This document shows, one piece after another, positions 23,379-31,321 of a DNA stretch of 52,640 nt. Position 1 is the first letter of the stretch. Each line of letters starts with the position of its first letter. A program made the position numbers and the translations under genes. The notes below the pieces were generated by a model, which was given only the letters and a program-made list of their open reading frames with translations, searched no databases and was not told the origin of the DNA. Source of the DNA: Clostridia bacterium (GTDB lineage Bacteria; Bacillota; Clostridia; Oscillospirales; Acutalibacteraceae); the NCBI GenBank assembly GCA_017442265.1, contig JAFSAC010000006.1:1-52640 (forward strand), written 5' to 3'.

Positions 23379-24515
23379 ATGAAAATATTGATGATCCCCT
23401 CTTGGTACGGCACCAAATCGGCGCCGCTCTTGGGTAGCTTTTATAAGGAACAGGCGGAAGAACTGGTCGCCCGCGGCCACGACGTGGCGGTGTTGTACGT
23501 AGAAGTTGGCGGCAGCTTCCGGGCGGCGGATAACGGACTCACCCATGAGGTGGTAAACGGGGTGAATACCTACGTGTACGTCCGTCCGAACCTCACCCCG
23601 CGGTGGGAACGCGGCCGCTGTTTTCAGCGCACCCGGATGCTGATGAAGCTGTATCGGATGCTTGAGCGCGAATGGGGTCGCCCGGACGTGGTGAACCTGC
23701 GTTCCTCCTTGCAGGGATACGAAGCGGTGGCGCTGTGTCAAAAGCAGGATCTGCCGCTCTTCTTTATGGAACATTCCTCCTTTGTGGTGACCGAAGGGGA
23801 GGGAAGTGGTGCCCGCCGTCGCTTGGAAACGGTGATGAAGCAGGCGAAGGTGAATGCCTGTGTCGGGTCTACCTTGATGCGGGTGATGAATCCGCTGGAC
23901 CCCCATACCCGGACCATTCCCGATTTTGTGGATGACCGGCGGTTTGAGATCACCGAGAAAACCGAGGATAACGGTGCTTTTCGTTTTGCCGCTATGGGAC
24001 AGCTTCGCCCCATTAAAGGACACGATACTCTTATCCGTGCTTTTGCACAACTGAAACGACGGGTGACCCAGCCGATCGAACTGCATATCGCCGGCACCGG
24101 GGGACTGCGTTCGTATCTCGAAGGAATTATTCGGGAAGAAGGGGTGGAGGATTGCTGTTTCCTCGTAGGTGCGGTGCCGCGGGATGAGGTATCCCGTTTT
24201 ATGAATAACTGCGATTGTTTCATCTGCTCTTCCCGCACCGAAATGCTTTCCTGCGTGTTGCATGAATGCGCCGCTTGCGGAAAACCGGCGATCGGTACTA
24301 TGTGCGGCGGTCCGCAGGATATCATCACCGAGGAAACCGGTGTGCTGGTGCCGGTGGATGATGTGGCGGCTATGGCATCCGCTATGGAGGAGATGCTCAC
24401 CCGGGCGAAAACCTATGATCGCGCCGCCATTCGGAAAAGCATTTTGGCTCGATTTGGACGGGATGAAGTGTGCCGCCGATTGATTGAAGCGTGTGAGGAC
24501 AGTGTGAAGGAGTGA
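23379..24515 (+). CDS. Glycosyltransferase, GT4 family
   Basis: A 378-residue GT-B fold glycosyltransferase. N-terminal domain start MKILMIPSWYGTKSAPLLGSFYKEQAEELVARGHDV; C-terminal domain AMGQLRPIKGHDTLIRAF, and the nucleotide-sugar site SSRTEMLSCVLHECAACGKPAIGTMCGG with the EX7E-like pair. A role in surface polysaccharide or glycolipid synthesis is likely but the acceptor is unknown. ATG at 23379 is chosen because the protein then begins like its relatives. Promoters TTGCCA-17-TAAACT and TTGAAA-16-TATACT lie just upstream. The next gene overlaps by 4 nt. Confidence 0.85.
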   Translation: MKILMIPSWYGTKSAPLLGSFYKEQAEELVARGHDVAVLYVEVGGSFRAADNGLTHEVVNGVNTYVYVRPNLTPRWERGRCFQRTRMLMKLYRMLEREWGRPDVVNLRSSLQGYEAVALCQKQDLPLFFMEHSSFVVTEGEGSGARRRLETVMKQAKVNACVGSTLMRVMNPLDPHTRTIPDFVDDRRFEITEKTEDNGAFRFAAMGQLRPIKGHDTLIRAFAQLKRRVTQPIELHIAGTGGLRSYLEGIIREEGVEDCCFLVGAVPRDEVSRFMNNCDCFICSSRTEMLSCVLHECAACGKPAIGTMCGGPQDIITEETGVLVPVDDVAAMASAMEEMLTRAKTYDRAAIRKSILARFGRDEVCRRLIEACEDSVKE

Positions 24516-25342
24516 CCCTGTTGTTACCGAAAACCGAACGCTTGACCGCTCATACCGTCGACGATCTTGTGTACTACTCTTTTCCTTCTATGGATAAATT
24601 CGGGGTAGCGAACGGCATTTCCACCCGACTCGGCGGGGTGAGCGAGGGGATTTTTTCCTCCATGAATCTGAGTTATTCCCGTGGGGACGACCCCGCCCGG
24701 GTGGATGAAAATTTTGCCCGCATCTGCCACGCTATGGGGGTCCCGGCAGAAGGGGTGGTGATGTCGGCACAGGAGCATCACGTGAATCTGCGCCCCGTCA
24801 CTGCCGCCGATTGCGGTAAAGGGAGAAAAGTCCCCGGCTTTTCGGACGTGGACGGACTGCTCACCAACGAGCCCGGGGTGGTGCTGTGCACCCTGTACGC
24901 CGATTGCGTTCCGCTGTTGTTTTTTGATCCTATCCGCCGGGCGGTGGCGGCCTCCCACGCCGGCTGGCGGGGAACGGTCGCCGAGATCGGTCGCCTGACG
25001 GTGGAGAAAATGAAAGAGGAGTACGGTTCCTCCCCGGCAGATATCCTGGTCGGCATTGCCCCCTCTATCGGCCGCTGTTGCTTTGAGGTGGATGCCCCGG
25101 TTACTGAGGAATTTGAGAAGCTTTCGGTGTTTGACGAGGGTTGCTTTGACCCGGTATCGACTGATAAGAAACGGATCGATCTGTGGGAGGTCAACCGGCG
25201 GATCCTGCTTTCAGCCGGTGTATTGCCGGAGCATATCACGGTGACCGACCTGTGCACCCGCTGTCACCCGGACCTCTTTTGGTCGCATCGGTTTACCGGT
25301 CCCGACCGTGGAAGTCTCGCCGCTTTTATTGCGCTGCGCTAA
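24512..25342 (+). CDS. pgeF: Purine nucleoside phosphorylase PgeF (YfiH/YlmD, laccase-domain family)
   Basis: A 276-residue multicopper-oxidase-like fold protein (formerly polyphenol oxidase), a zinc enzyme that phosphorolyses or deaminates purine nucleosides; the Escherichia homologue also edits peptidoglycan precursors. Motifs: SAQEHHVNL, CTLYADCVPLLFFD, ASHAGWRGT and LCTRCHPDLFWSHRF. Start GTG at 24512 overlaps the glycosyltransferase stop (GTGA); GAAGGAG lies directly upstream. Downstream lies a truncated regulator. Confidence 0.9.
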   Translation: MTLLLPKTERLTAHTVDDLVYYSFPSMDKFGVANGISTRLGGVSEGIFSSMNLSYSRGDDPARVDENFARICHAMGVPAEGVVMSAQEHHVNLRPVTAADCGKGRKVPGFSDVDGLLTNEPGVVLCTLYADCVPLLFFDPIRRAVAASHAGWRGTVAEIGRLTVEKMKEEYGSSPADILVGIAPSIGRCCFEVDAPVTEEFEKLSVFDEGCFDPVSTDKKRIDLWEVNRRILLSAGVLPEHITVTDLCTRCHPDLFWSHRFTGPDRGSLAAFIALR

Positions 25343-25357
25343 TCAGGAGTGTGAATC

Positions 25358-25390
25358 GTGAATATTGCCGATAAAATAATCGCCTTATAG
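25358..25390 (+). pseudogene. Stump of an XRE-type regulator gene (first 10 codons)
   Basis: AGGAG (25345-25349), 8 nt, then a GTG opening MNIADKIIAL followed at once by TAG. That peptide is the typical first line of XRE-type HTH regulators in Clostridia (MNIADKI-x-x-LRK...). The rest of the gene is absent and the sequence turns AT-rich. It looks like the 5' remnant of a gene cut off by the insertion of the next unit. Short, so uncertain. Confidence 0.4.
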
Positions 25391-25402
25391 CAAAAAGTAC
25401 AA

Positions 25403-25446
25403 AAACAGTTGCTTTTCATCTTGGATAAAAAGCAACTGTTTCTTGT
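25403..25446 (+). terminator. Hairpin terminator
   Basis: A 14-bp stem (25403-25416 with 25428-25441), 11-nt loop, T-rich tail. It ends transcription from pgeF and, by symmetry, may also serve the UroD-family gene reading towards it. Confidence 0.7.
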
Positions 25447-25516
25447 TATATACGATTATTCATTTCTATAATCCGAATTACAGGATTTGTGAAGGTTTTG
25501 ATTTCAAGGCGGTCGG

Positions 25517-26542
25517 TTATTGGTCGAATTCTTTGGCGGCGCGGATCATGGCCAAATAGTTTTCGTGGGGAACGTAATCGGGAACACTGTTTCCGCTTCC
25601 CAGAGCATATCCGCCTTTTGCCGCACTGATTTCAAGCATGTTACGGGCTCGGGAGTAAATTTCATCGGGCGTTTTGGTGGCCAGGAAATTTATGTCAAGA
25701 CCGCCGAGCACCGCGATTTTTCCATTCAAGTCCTCGTATGCCTTTTCGACGGGGGTTATGGAATCTTCGTATGAGTGACGGGCATCAAACTTCATATCGT
25801 TGATCACGTCATCGATGATCTCGTCATAATATCCGCAAGAATGAAGAATACAGGGCTTTTGGTGATCGTGCGCTATCTGTACAATTTTCTTGTGCCACGG
25901 AAATACGTATTTTCTCAATGTGTCCGGAGATAAAAGTGTTTGCGTATTAAAGCCCCAGTCGTCATTGGAGGAGATGAATCCTACCGTATCCGCCGAAACG
26001 GCATTCTCGTAGTATGTCAGCAGGCGGCTGCCCACCTCGTAAAAAATAGCTTCTACCAGGTCGGGGTCCTCAAAAAGCATCATGCACAGATTGTCATACC
26101 CTACCAGGTCGATTACGTTTTCCAATACCCCACAAGGTCCCATGACCATGATCTTCATTCCTTCCGGAAGATAGGGCTTTATATTTTCGAGACGCGAATA
26201 ATCCATCTGGCTCATATCGGGCCACCGGAATTTTTCGAACGATTCCCAGTCATTAATGATTCCGTTACCGCTATAGCTGCCTGAGGCCTTGCTTTCGCGA
26301 TTAGAGGGTCTGAAGCCCATATCGCACGCATGAGCAGTCACGTAATCGTACCCTCCGGCCGCCATCGCCTCTATACGCCAGCGAAGCACATCCACAGCCG
26401 TGTTTCCGTTACAGTTGCGTCCGGCCAATAACGAATAATGACCGTCACTTAAAAACAGCTCAAACAGCGTGGCTCTTTGCGGTTTCTCTCCTTTGAGAAC
26501 ACGTAAAAGGTTGTTGTTAAAATCAGGAACTCGGTTTTTCAT
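25517..26542 (-). CDS. Uroporphyrinogen decarboxylase (UroD/MtaA) superfamily protein
   Basis: A 341-residue TIM-barrel protein of the UroD superfamily, closer to corrinoid-dependent methyltransferases (MtaA/CmuA-like) than to haem UroD. Seen: N-terminal NLLRVLKGEKPQRATLFELFLSDG, MGPCGVLENVIDLVG, and HSCGYYDEIIDDV with a possible zinc-binding His/Cys, then GGLDINFLATKTPDEI. No corrinoid protein or activase is adjacent, so the methyl acceptor is unknown. ATG at 26542 with GGGAGG 7 nt before it; the longer frame is rejected. Divergently paired with the AraC-type regulator and more AT-rich than its surroundings. Confidence 0.75.
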   Translation of the reverse strand: MKNRVPDFNNNLLRVLKGEKPQRATLFELFLSDGHYSLLAGRNCNGNTAVDVLRWRIEAMAAGGYDYVTAHACDMGFRPSNRESKASGSYSGNGIINDWESFEKFRWPDMSQMDYSRLENIKPYLPEGMKIMVMGPCGVLENVIDLVGYDNLCMMLFEDPDLVEAIFYEVGSRLLTYYENAVSADTVGFISSNDDWGFNTQTLLSPDTLRKYVFPWHKKIVQIAHDHQKPCILHSCGYYDEIIDDVINDMKFDARHSYEDSITPVEKAYEDLNGKIAVLGGLDINFLATKTPDEIYSRARNMLEISAAKGGYALGSGNSVPDYVPHENYLAMIRAAKEFDQ

Positions 26543-26594
26543 CACGGTACCTCCCTTTGGGAATTTTTGATATTGCCAAGGTGTCTTTAAATTG

Positions 26595-26642
26595 ATTATA
26601 GCAGAACTGCAGTTGACATTCGATGACAAAAAATGATATAAT
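26595..26642. promoter_or_regulatory. Back-to-back promoters of the UroD-like and AraC genes
   Basis: Plus strand: TTGACA (26613-26618), 18-bp spacer, TATAAT (26637-26642) for the regulator. Minus strand: extended -10 TGCTATAAT with TATAAT at 26595-26600 for the UroD-like gene. A short palindrome GCAG-AA-CTGC (26601-26610) lies between them, a plausible operator. Confidence 0.6.
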
Positions 26643-26680
26643 ATATGCAAAAGTTGATATTATGATAAGGAACGTTGGAT

Positions 26681-27487
26681 ATGCATCGAGAAGATTTAGA
26701 GCAAAACCTGAAGAGAAATAAAGTGTGGTTTTCAAACAATTGTGTTCGCGAAAAGAAACCCATGGTGGATCTCCACTGGCATGATGCTTTTGAGGCGCTG
26801 TACGTTCGAAGCGGAATGGCTAAACAACAAATCAATGTGGATAGCTTTGTGATTGCTCCCGGGGACGTCGTTATCATACGTGCCAGAGATGCCCATTCGA
26901 CCGAATGTATCTCTGAGGGTGGGTGTGATATAGATTACGTGCAGTTTACAGCAGATATTTTGCCGGATTTCAAGCAGGCCACCAATGCGATTTCCTCAAA
27001 AATATTACGGTGCAGCGACAATAAAATACGGGATATTTTTGATACTTTAAGACAGGCGAAAGACAGCCAAGAATACGGGCGAGAACTGATTTCGGTGGGG
27101 TTAATTTATTTGTTGTGCGGTAATATTGTTAATATGATCGATTATAAGCAAAAAAGTTACCCGTCCGTTATAGACAAAATATGTAAATACATCGAGGGAA
27201 GCGACGATATCAGACTGGAGTCGGTAGCTTCGCACTTTAATTATTCCAAGGAGCATGTAAGCCGCGTTTTTCATAAGGAGCTGGGGATATCCTATCGCGA
27301 TTACTGTAATGAGATAAAAATGAAAAAGGCCACCGTTCTTTTAAGCGGCGACTTTATCAGCATCAAAGAGATTGCCTGGATGACCGGATATAGCGATGAA
27401 AGCAGTTTTGTCAGAGCGTTTAAAAGGAAATATGGAATCACCCCGGATGCTTTTCGCCGTAGAAAATATACGCTGTCAGCGCACTGA
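26681..27487 (+). CDS. AraC family transcriptional regulator
   Basis: A 268-residue regulator with an N-terminal cupin sensor (LHWHDAFEALYVRSGMAKQQINVDSFVIAPGDVVIIRARDAHS) and a C-terminal double HTH (about 165-260, VASHFNYSKEHVSRVFHKELGISYRDY and IKEIAWMTGYSDESSFVRAFKRKYG). It probably controls the divergent UroD-like gene in response to a sugar or other small ligand. ATG at 26681 with AAGGA 9 nt upstream; TTG at 26675 is the alternative. Confidence 0.85.
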   Translation: MHREDLEQNLKRNKVWFSNNCVREKKPMVDLHWHDAFEALYVRSGMAKQQINVDSFVIAPGDVVIIRARDAHSTECISEGGCDIDYVQFTADILPDFKQATNAISSKILRCSDNKIRDIFDTLRQAKDSQEYGRELISVGLIYLLCGNIVNMIDYKQKSYPSVIDKICKYIEGSDDIRLESVASHFNYSKEHVSRVFHKELGISYRDYCNEIKMKKATVLLSGDFISIKEIAWMTGYSDESSFVRAFKRKYGITPDAFRRRKYTLSAH

Positions 27488-27562
27488 TATTCACCTGCCG
27501 TCTGTAAGAAAGGGGAAAAGCGGTGTTTTTAAGCGTATTTAAACTGGTTGTATGATGAAATG

Positions 27563-27602
27563 AAACCGCCCCGACCGAAACCCGGTCGGGGCGGTTTTCT
27601 AT
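27563..27602 (+). terminator. Terminator after the AraC gene
   Basis: A 14-bp GC-rich stem (27563-27576 with 27584-27597), 7-nt loop, T-rich tail. Confidence 0.85.
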
Positions 27603-27630
27603 TATATTCCGCCTTCGTTTTGCATATCTT
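27602..27630 (+). promoter_or_regulatory. Sigma-E-like promoter of the DD-carboxypeptidase gene
   Basis: TTATATT (27602-27608; 6/7 to KMATATT), exactly 14 bp, CATATCTT (27623-27630; 6/8 to CATACAHT). It supports a sporulation role, as for dacB in Bacillus, but the match is not perfect. Confidence 0.4.
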
Positions 27631-27663
27631 TCTGTGAGGAAAACGACAGAAAGGGTGAGTGCA

Positions 27664-28932
27664 TTGAGGCAACGGCATCACAACAAAATGGGGATGAAGA
27701 AAGGAGTGTTCAAACGGCTTTTTCCTGTTTGTTTGACCCTTCTTTTGTGGCTGAGTATGGGAATGAGCGTGGCGGCGGACGGGCGGTATTTGTATGATGA
27801 AAGCGATACGGTGCTGTCCCCGTGGGAGGAGGACGACCGCCGGTGGGCGCCGACCGCAGCCGCCGTGTCTGAAGCGGCGCTTAGTATCGGCGGTAAATCG
27901 GCGGTACTCATGGAACAAACCACCGGCAAGGTGTTGTTTGAAAAGAATCCAAACGAGCGGTTACCGATCGCTTCGGTGACCAAAATCATGACCCTTCTGC
28001 TGACTATGGAGGCGTTGGAAGGAGAACTCCTGCGCTTAGAGGATACGGTGACCTGCTCCAAAACCGCCGCTTCTATGGGCGGTTCCCAGATCTGGTTGGA
28101 GGAAGGGGAGTCGATGACGGTCGACGACCTGCTCAAAGCTGCGGTGATCGTATCGGCCAACGATGCCTGCGCTGTGTTGGCGGAGCACCTGTGCGGCACC
28201 ATTGAGAATTTTGTCGCCCGGATGAACGAGCGGGCGAAGGAGCTCGGGATGCAGGATACCGTGTTCCTTGATTGTAGTGGACTGAACGATGAGGCGTATT
28301 CTTCGGCTAAAGACGTGGCAATTATGGCGCGGGAACTGATGAAGCATCGGGATATTCAGCGGTATACCACCGTGTGGATGGATACTTTGCGGAACGGAGA
28401 ATCCCAACTGGTGAACACCAACAAATTGGTGCGCCATTACGAGGGGGCGACCGGGCTCAAAACCGGCACCACCCAAAAAGCGGGTCATTGCCTGGCGGCG
28501 ACCGCCGAGCGGGAGGGGATCGCATTTGTGGCGGTGATTCTCGGCTGTGATTCCACCGATGAACGGTTCGGCGGTGCCAGAGCGATGCTGGATTACGGTT
28601 TTGCCAATTTTTCGCTCTACACCCCCGCCCCCGACCCGACGGCACAAACCACCGTGCCGGTGCGCCACGGACTTGACGATACCGTGGCGGTCGCCCCGGG
28701 GACGGTCACCCCGATCCTGCTAAAAAAAGGACAGGAAAAGGGGATCGTGACCGAGTGGGATTTGGCGGAGGAGCTGATTGCCCCGGTGCAAAAGGGACAG
28801 ACGGTGGGGGCTTGGCGCATTTTACTGAACAACGAGGTGCTCGCCGACATCCCGATCTGCGCTGAAAACGAGGTGGAAAAACTGACCTTTACGCGGGCGC
28901 TCGGGCGACTTTTGTCGGTATTGACAGCTTAG
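27664..28932 (+). CDS. D-alanyl-D-alanine carboxypeptidase (DacF/DacB type)
   Basis: Penicillin-binding S11 peptidase that removes the terminal D-Ala of peptidoglycan stem peptides. Signal peptide about 12-38 (VFKRLFPVCLTLLLWLSMGMSVAA); catalytic motifs S104-VTK107, S163-AN165 and K265-TG267; C-terminal PBP5-like beta domain. No clear amphipathic membrane-anchor helix at the end. TTG at 27664 is chosen because AAGGG is 8 nt upstream; ATG at 27688 is the alternative but has no site. The sigma-E-like promoter suggests cortex synthesis. Confidence 0.85.
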   Translation: MRQRHHNKMGMKKGVFKRLFPVCLTLLLWLSMGMSVAADGRYLYDESDTVLSPWEEDDRRWAPTAAAVSEAALSIGGKSAVLMEQTTGKVLFEKNPNERLPIASVTKIMTLLLTMEALEGELLRLEDTVTCSKTAASMGGSQIWLEEGESMTVDDLLKAAVIVSANDACAVLAEHLCGTIENFVARMNERAKELGMQDTVFLDCSGLNDEAYSSAKDVAIMARELMKHRDIQRYTTVWMDTLRNGESQLVNTNKLVRHYEGATGLKTGTTQKAGHCLAATAEREGIAFVAVILGCDSTDERFGGARAMLDYGFANFSLYTPAPDPTAQTTVPVRHGLDDTVAVAPGTVTPILLKKGQEKGIVTEWDLAEELIAPVQKGQTVGAWRILLNNEVLADIPICAENEVEKLTFTRALGRLLSVLTA

Positions 28933-28948
28933 GGTAGCGCGAACAATT

Positions 28949-29093
28949 CGAACCCGCCTCAAAAGGTGGCTTTTCGGTGCTTTTCGCCGTTTCGCCGTTG
29001 AAGGGCGACAGCCCTCCTGCCGGCTCAGCCGGCAAAAATCATTCAAAAATCCACTCTTTTGAGGTCGCAGAGTTTGAACGAAGTGGATTTTTG
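28949..29093. repeat. Structured intergenic element with three hairpins (possible mobile repeat)
   Basis: Part of a 480-bp gene-free stretch. Three perfect inverted repeats follow one another: AGGGC/GCCCT (29002-29015), TGCCGGC/GCCGGCA (29018-29034), and a 12-bp pair CAAAAATCCACT/AGTGGATTTTTG (29044-29055 with 29082-29093) around GAGGTCGCAGAGTTTGAACG. No ORF with a ribosome binding site. It looks like an intergenic repeat or the relic of a small mobile element; copy number cannot be judged from one window. Confidence 0.4.
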
Positions 29094-29243
29094 GACAATT
29101 AAGGCAAAAGCGCAAGCCAATACTCTTTGTGTATTGACGAGCATTTTAACACAGGGTGTACGAAAATCCGACCGTTTCAAACCGGGTCCGGATTGCTCGC
29201 ACTACCCCAAACAGAAAAAAATGAAATTTCTTGCTTGTTTTCG

Positions 29244-29272
29244 TTGCAATACTGACAAAAATGTGATACACT
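29244..29272 (+). promoter_or_regulatory. Distal promoter upstream of pgi
   Basis: TTGCAA (29244-29249), 17-bp spacer, TACACT (29267-29272). Confidence 0.5.
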
Positions 29273-29297
29273 GAATGTAACAAAAGGGCGTGGCTTT

Positions 29298-29342
29298 ATG
29301 GAAAAATGTTGCAGGTTTTTGCAACAACTGTCCATTGCCTGA
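29298..29342 (+). CDS. Possible 14-residue leader peptide
   Basis: AAGGG (29284-29288), 9 nt, ATG, then MEKCCRFLQQLSIA and TGA. It sits between two promoters before pgi and overlaps the inverted repeat TGTTGCA/TGCAACA. It may be chance; no regulatory codon run other than two adjacent Cys is seen. Confidence 0.2.
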   Translation: MEKCCRFLQQLSIA

Positions 29343-29387
29343 TTTTGCAAACTATTTTATACTGAAGATAGTTGCAAATACTTGCAG
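29309..29387. repeat. Cluster of TTGCAR boxes before pgi
   Basis: TTGCAG/TTGCAA occurs at 29309, 29319, 29345, 29372 and 29382, with one more at 29244, all within 150 bp. Some overlap the promoter elements. They may be binding sites or repeated -35-like boxes. Confidence 0.35.
29335..29363 (+). promoter_or_regulatory. Proximal promoter of pgi
   Basis: TTGCCT (29335-29340), 17-bp spacer, TATACT (29358-29363). Confidence 0.6.
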
Positions 29388-29414
29388 ACTCTCTCCGGAA
29401 TTGAGGAATGTGAA

Positions 29415-30755
29415 ATGTCAGTTAAGTTGGAAACGCGGTATGCCTCCGAGTTTATCGCACAGCACGAATTTGATGCGATCGCCCCGCAGGTGAAAGCCGC
29501 TCACGAACTGTTACATAGCGGCACCGGACTCGGAAACGATTTTTTGGGTTGGGTGGATCTGCCGACCAATTACGATAAAGAGGAATTCGCCCGCATCAAA
29601 GCGGCGGCCGCCCGTATTCAGAAGGATACCGATATTTTTATCGTGATCGGTATCGGCGGCTCGTATCTCGGCGCCCGTGCCGCGATCGAATTTTTGAAAT
29701 CTCCGCTGTACAATGCGAAGAAAAAGGATACCCCGGACATCTATTTTGCCGGCAACTCGATCAGCGGTACCGCTCTGCAGGAACTGCTCACCCTCTGTGA
29801 GGGCCGTCGGGTGTCGGTGAACATTATCTCGAAATCCGGTACCACCACCGAGCCGGCGATCGCTTTCCGCGTGTTCCGGGATTACCTTGAAAAGACGGTG
29901 GGTCCGGAGGAGGCGAAAAAACGTATTTACGCTACCACCGACCGCGCCCGCGGCACCCTGAAAGAACTGGCTGATAAAGAGGGCTATGAAACCTTCGTAG
30001 TGCCGGACGACGTCGGCGGCCGTTTTTCGGTGCTGACGGCGGTAGGTCTGCTGCCGATCGCGGTGGCCGGCTGTGATATCGATGCGCTGATGGCGGGTGC
30101 CCGCCGGGCGCAGGAGGAGCTCAACTCCACCGATCTGAATGAAAACGATTGCTATCGCTACGCCGCCGCGCGGAACATCCTGCTTCGCCGTGGCAAGGCG
30201 GTGGAAATGATGGTCAGCTACGAACCGCAGTACGCGCTGATGAGCGAGTGGTGGAAACAGCTGTTTGGGGAGAGCGAGGGTAAGGACGGTAAGGGCCTGT
30301 TCCCGGCGTCCGCGATCTTCTCCACCGACCTGCATTCGCTGGGTCAGTTCGTGCAGGAAGGTTCTAACATCCTGTTCGAAACGGTGGTTCAGCTGGATCG
30401 CCCGCAGATCGAAAAGGTGATCGAGAGCGATGCGGAAAACGCGGATGGGCTCAACTTCCTCGCCGGTAAGACGATGGATTTTGTGAATAAGAAGGCGTTT
30501 GAAGGCACCGTGCTGGCTCACGCCGACGGCGGCACCCCGACTTTAGTGATCCGGGTGGCGGCGGCGGAGGAACAAGCACTCGGCTACCTCATCTACTTCT
30601 TTGAAAAAGCGTGTGCCATTTCCGGTTATATGCTGGGGGTCAACCCCTTCAACCAGCCGGGTGTGGAAAGCTACAAGAAAAATATGTTTGCTCTTTTGGG
30701 CAAGCCCGGTTATGAAGATCAGCGGGCGGCGCTTGAAGAGCGGCTCGGTAAGTAA
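29415..30755 (+). CDS. pgi: Glucose-6-phosphate isomerase
   Basis: Glycolytic/gluconeogenic aldose-ketose isomerase with two SIS-like subdomains. Motifs: [55 protein letters not shown], and near the end [15 protein letters not shown]. 446 residues, the short Firmicute form. ATG at 29415 with GAGGA 6-7 nt upstream; the longer frame begins in the TTGCAR boxes. No clear terminator before the next gene. Confidence 0.95.
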   Translation: MSVKLETRYASEFIAQHEFDAIAPQVKAAHELLHSGTGLGNDFLGWVDLPTNYDKEEFARIKAAAARIQKDTDIFIVIGIGGSYLGARAAIEFLKSPLYNAKKKDTPDIYFAGNSISGTALQELLTLCEGRRVSVNIISKSGTTTEPAIAFRVFRDYLEKTVGPEEAKKRIYATTDRARGTLKELADKEGYETFVVPDDVGGRFSVLTAVGLLPIAVAGCDIDALMAGARRAQEELNSTDLNENDCYRYAAARNILLRRGKAVEMMVSYEPQYALMSEWWKQLFGESEGKDGKGLFPASAIFSTDLHSLGQFVQEGSNILFETVVQLDRPQIEKVIESDAENADGLNFLAGKTMDFVNKKAFEGTVLAHADGGTPTLVIRVAAAEEQALGYLIYFFEKACAISGYMLGVNPFNQPGVESYKKNMFALLGKPGYEDQRAALEERLGK

Positions 30756-30812
30756 GAGTAAGGACGTTATCAACCGTTGTAAAACGGTAAAAATATAGTA
30801 GGAGGTTTTCTT

Positions 30813-31217
30813 ATGGTCACTTTAATTCTCGGCAGAAAGGGCTCCGGAAAAACGAAAAAGCTGATGGCTATGTGCAACACCGCTGTTGCCGAGTCCAAGG
30901 GCAACGTGGTATTCATCGAAAAGGATGCCGCTTTGACCTATGACATCAGTCATCAGGCGCGTTTGGTTTCTGCCGCCGATTACAATATTAAGGGCTTTGA
31001 TGCTCTGTACGGCTTCATCGCCGGCATGTGTGCGGGCAACTATGACATTACCGACGTGTTTGTCGACTCCACCCTGAAGATCGGTGGCGACGATAAGGAA
31101 GCTCTCGAAGCTTTTGTGGAAAAGATCAGCAAACTGGATACCCGGTTGGTGCTGTCGGTTTCGATGGATAAAGCGGACGTGCCGGCGCACATCGCGGAGA
31201 TCGCGGAAGAAATCTGA
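30813..31217 (+). CDS. Small P-loop ATP-binding protein of unknown function
   Basis: A 134-residue protein with a clear Walker A motif at the start (LILGRKGSGKTKKL, residues 4-17) and a short alpha/beta fold with Walker B-like DVFVDSTLKIGG. Clostridial relatives are sometimes mislabelled PilT. It is too short for a complete AAA or PilT ATPase and no partner gene is visible. AGGAGG is 8 nt from the ATG. Well conserved in style, so a real cellular role is likely, but I cannot name it. Confidence 0.65.
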   Translation: MVTLILGRKGSGKTKKLMAMCNTAVAESKGNVVFIEKDAALTYDISHQARLVSAADYNIKGFDALYGFIAGMCAGNYDITDVFVDSTLKIGGDDKEALEAFVEKISKLDTRLVLSVSMDKADVPAHIAEIAEEI

Positions 31218-31256
31218 CAAAACCGGCAATACTGAGAGTACATCATTCTGTGAGAT

Positions 31257-31284
31257 AACGGCGGAAATTATTTTCCGCCGTTAT
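31257..31284 (+). terminator. Hairpin after the P-loop gene
   Basis: A perfect stem ACGGCGGAA with TTCCGCCGT, short AT loop; the tail after it is only weakly T-rich, so termination is uncertain. Confidence 0.5.
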
Positions 31285-31321
31285 TGTCCGCAGAAAGGCG
31301 GAAAGGGACGGGAAAATCGGT

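Noticed and set aside
23118..24263. Open frame of 381 codons on the minus strand
   Set aside because: Antisense to the GT4 glycosyltransferase and bofA; low-complexity His/Arg composition and no motif.
29511..30521. Open frame of 336 codons on the minus strand
   Set aside because: Lies wholly within pgi on the opposite strand and shows the same shadow composition.
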